From an uncultured Syntrophobacterales bacterium (GTDB lineage: Bacteria > Desulfobacterota > Syntrophia > Syntrophales > UBA5619): a stretch of 7,162 nucleotides of DNA. How positions within the stretch are numbered: position 1 is the first letter of the stretch; each line of letters opens with the position of its first letter. The stretch lies in the NCBI GenBank assembly GCA_903903205.1, contig CAIUXU010000070.1, positions 1-7,162 of the forward strand. Reading direction: 5' to 3'. The position numbers and the translations under genes were made by a program. The notes under the pieces are model-generated. The model had not been told where the DNA came from. It worked only from the letters and a program-made list of their open reading frames with translations, and did no database searches. Shown here one piece after another: positions 6,637 to 7,162 of this stretch.

Positions 6637-6882
6637 CTAAATTTTTATCCCCTTCTTTCCCAGCAATTGAGATACCGTCAACGTCGGTTTTGCACCCTTC
6701 GCAAGCCACTGCCGGATTCGCTCCTCTTTGAGAGTCACCGCTGCGGGATTCTGATTCGGATCATAATTACCCAATATTTCCAGGAATTTTCCATCCCTGG
6801 GGCACTCGGAATCAGCCACCACCACCCGATACATCGGCTTGCCTTTTCCACCTATTCTTGTCAATCTCATTTTTACCGCCAT
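6637..6882 (-). CDS. rpsP: 30S ribosomal protein S16
   Basis: S16 is an early-binding small-subunit protein that stabilises the 5' domain of 16S rRNA. The 81 residues show the classic start [20 protein letters not shown] (1-20), then [22 protein letters not shown] (21-42) and the helix [22 protein letters not shown] (53-74). The ATG at 6882 matches the family start, and an in-frame TGA lies upstream, so nothing longer is possible. A second ATG at codon 5 is rejected on homology. The gap to ffh is 72 bp without a clear terminator, so cotranscription with ffh is likely. The spacer on the minus strand has a run of eight A (6920-6913) before the ribosome-binding site. Confidence 0.97.
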   Translation of the reverse strand: MAVKMRLTRIGGKGKPMYRVVVADSECPRDGKFLEILGNYDPNQNPAAVTLKEERIRQWLAKGAKPTLTVSQLLGKKGIKI

Positions 6883-6892
6883 CCTCTGTAAC

Positions 6893-6903
6893 GATCACCT
6901 CCT
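6893..6903 (-). promoter_or_regulatory. Extended Shine-Dalgarno of rpsP
   Basis: The minus strand reads AGGAGGTGATC, an 11-base complement to the standard 3' end of 16S rRNA. The GGAGG core is 15 bases from the ATG at 6882, longer than usual, with a secondary AGAGG directly touching the ATG. The unusually long pairing may compensate for the distance. Confidence 0.75.
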
Positions 6904-6954
6904 GATAATTAATTTTTTTTCCAGACCGAGACGTCTAACATATCTCTTGGCACA

Positions 6955-7162
6955 TTAAAAGGGGAAATTACCTCTCCGCATGGATTTTATCCCCCCCTGG
7001 GTCATGCGCTTCATCATTTTTCGCATTTCGATGTAATTCTTCAGCAAGCGGTTGACGTCCTGAACGGTCGTCCCGCTGCCCCGGGCGATCCGCTTCCGTC
7101 GGCTGCCGTCGATGAGCAGATGGTTCTGTCGTTCCCGGCGGGTCATGGAGTCGATGATCGCC
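6955..7162 (-). CDS. ffh: Signal recognition particle protein Ffh, C-terminal M domain (partial)
   Basis: The frame is open to the window edge and ends with TAA at 6957-6955, giving about 69 C-terminal residues. Ffh binds 4.5S RNA and hydrophobic signal sequences and delivers ribosomes to FtsY at the membrane. The visible part is the RNA-binding section of the M domain: [15 protein letters not shown]-like [15 protein letters not shown] (the conserved RNA-contact helix), then [20 protein letters not shown]. The tail after this is short and basic ([15 protein letters not shown]) without the long Met/Gly-rich end of some Ffh proteins. The GTPase NG domain is outside the window. The ATG at 7146 is internal. 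Confidence 0.95.
   Translation of the reverse strand, partial: AIIDSMTRRERQNHLLIDGSRRKRIARGSGTTVQDVNRLLKNYIEMRKMMKRMTQGGIKSMRRGNFPF

Noticed and set aside
6608..6709. N-terminal extension of the KH protein by 34 residues
   Set aside because: It would overlap the end of rpsP and lacks a ribosome-binding site, while the ATG at 6607 has GGAGG at eight bases and the family-typical start.

Overview
The window joins two unrelated blocks that converge on a short repeat-bearing gap. The + strand (1-3475) carries the last 42 or so codons of a UDP-glucose/nucleotide-sugar dehydrogenase and then one very large signalling gene: a CheB methylesterase - CheR methyltransferase - coiled coil - PAS fusion of 1048 residues. 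The - strand (3666-7162) carries a housekeeping operon, read right to left: ffh (3' part only), rpsP, khpA-type KH protein, rimM, trmD, rplS, rnhB, yraN. The gap between the blocks (3476-3665) holds a 135-bp inverted, REP/BIME-like palindromic element.

Organism: a Gram-negative, moderately GC-rich bacterium. The order ffh-rpsP-KH-rimM-trmD-rplS-rnhB-yraN, together with the GC-rich CheB/CheR/PAS fusion and the REP-like repeat, fits the former Deltaproteobacteria (Desulfobacterota, Geobacter- or Syntrophus-like) best. This is inference from gene order and protein style. No rRNA or other firm taxonomic marker is present.

The operon couples protein targeting (Ffh), two ribosomal proteins (S16, L19), 30S maturation (RimM), tRNA m1G37 methylation (TrmD), an RNA-binding KH protein, ribonucleotide removal from DNA (RNase HII) and a predicted nuclease-fold protein (YraN). 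Gaps are mostly 7-30 nt. The exceptions are ffh-rpsP (72 nt) and trmD-rplS (60 nt, extremely AT-rich). Ribosome-binding sites differ strongly: long and clear before rpsP, khpA and rplS, weak or absent before rimM and rnhB. This matches the unequal protein output known for this operon in E. coli.

I found no clearly new multi-gene system. The points most worth a second look are the inverted REP-like element with two covarying hairpins, the abrupt kinase-less end of the CheB/CheR fusion 35 bp from that element, its eight-fold heptad repeat, an imperfect direct repeat with nested inverted repeats upstream of it, and the AT-rich rplS leader.
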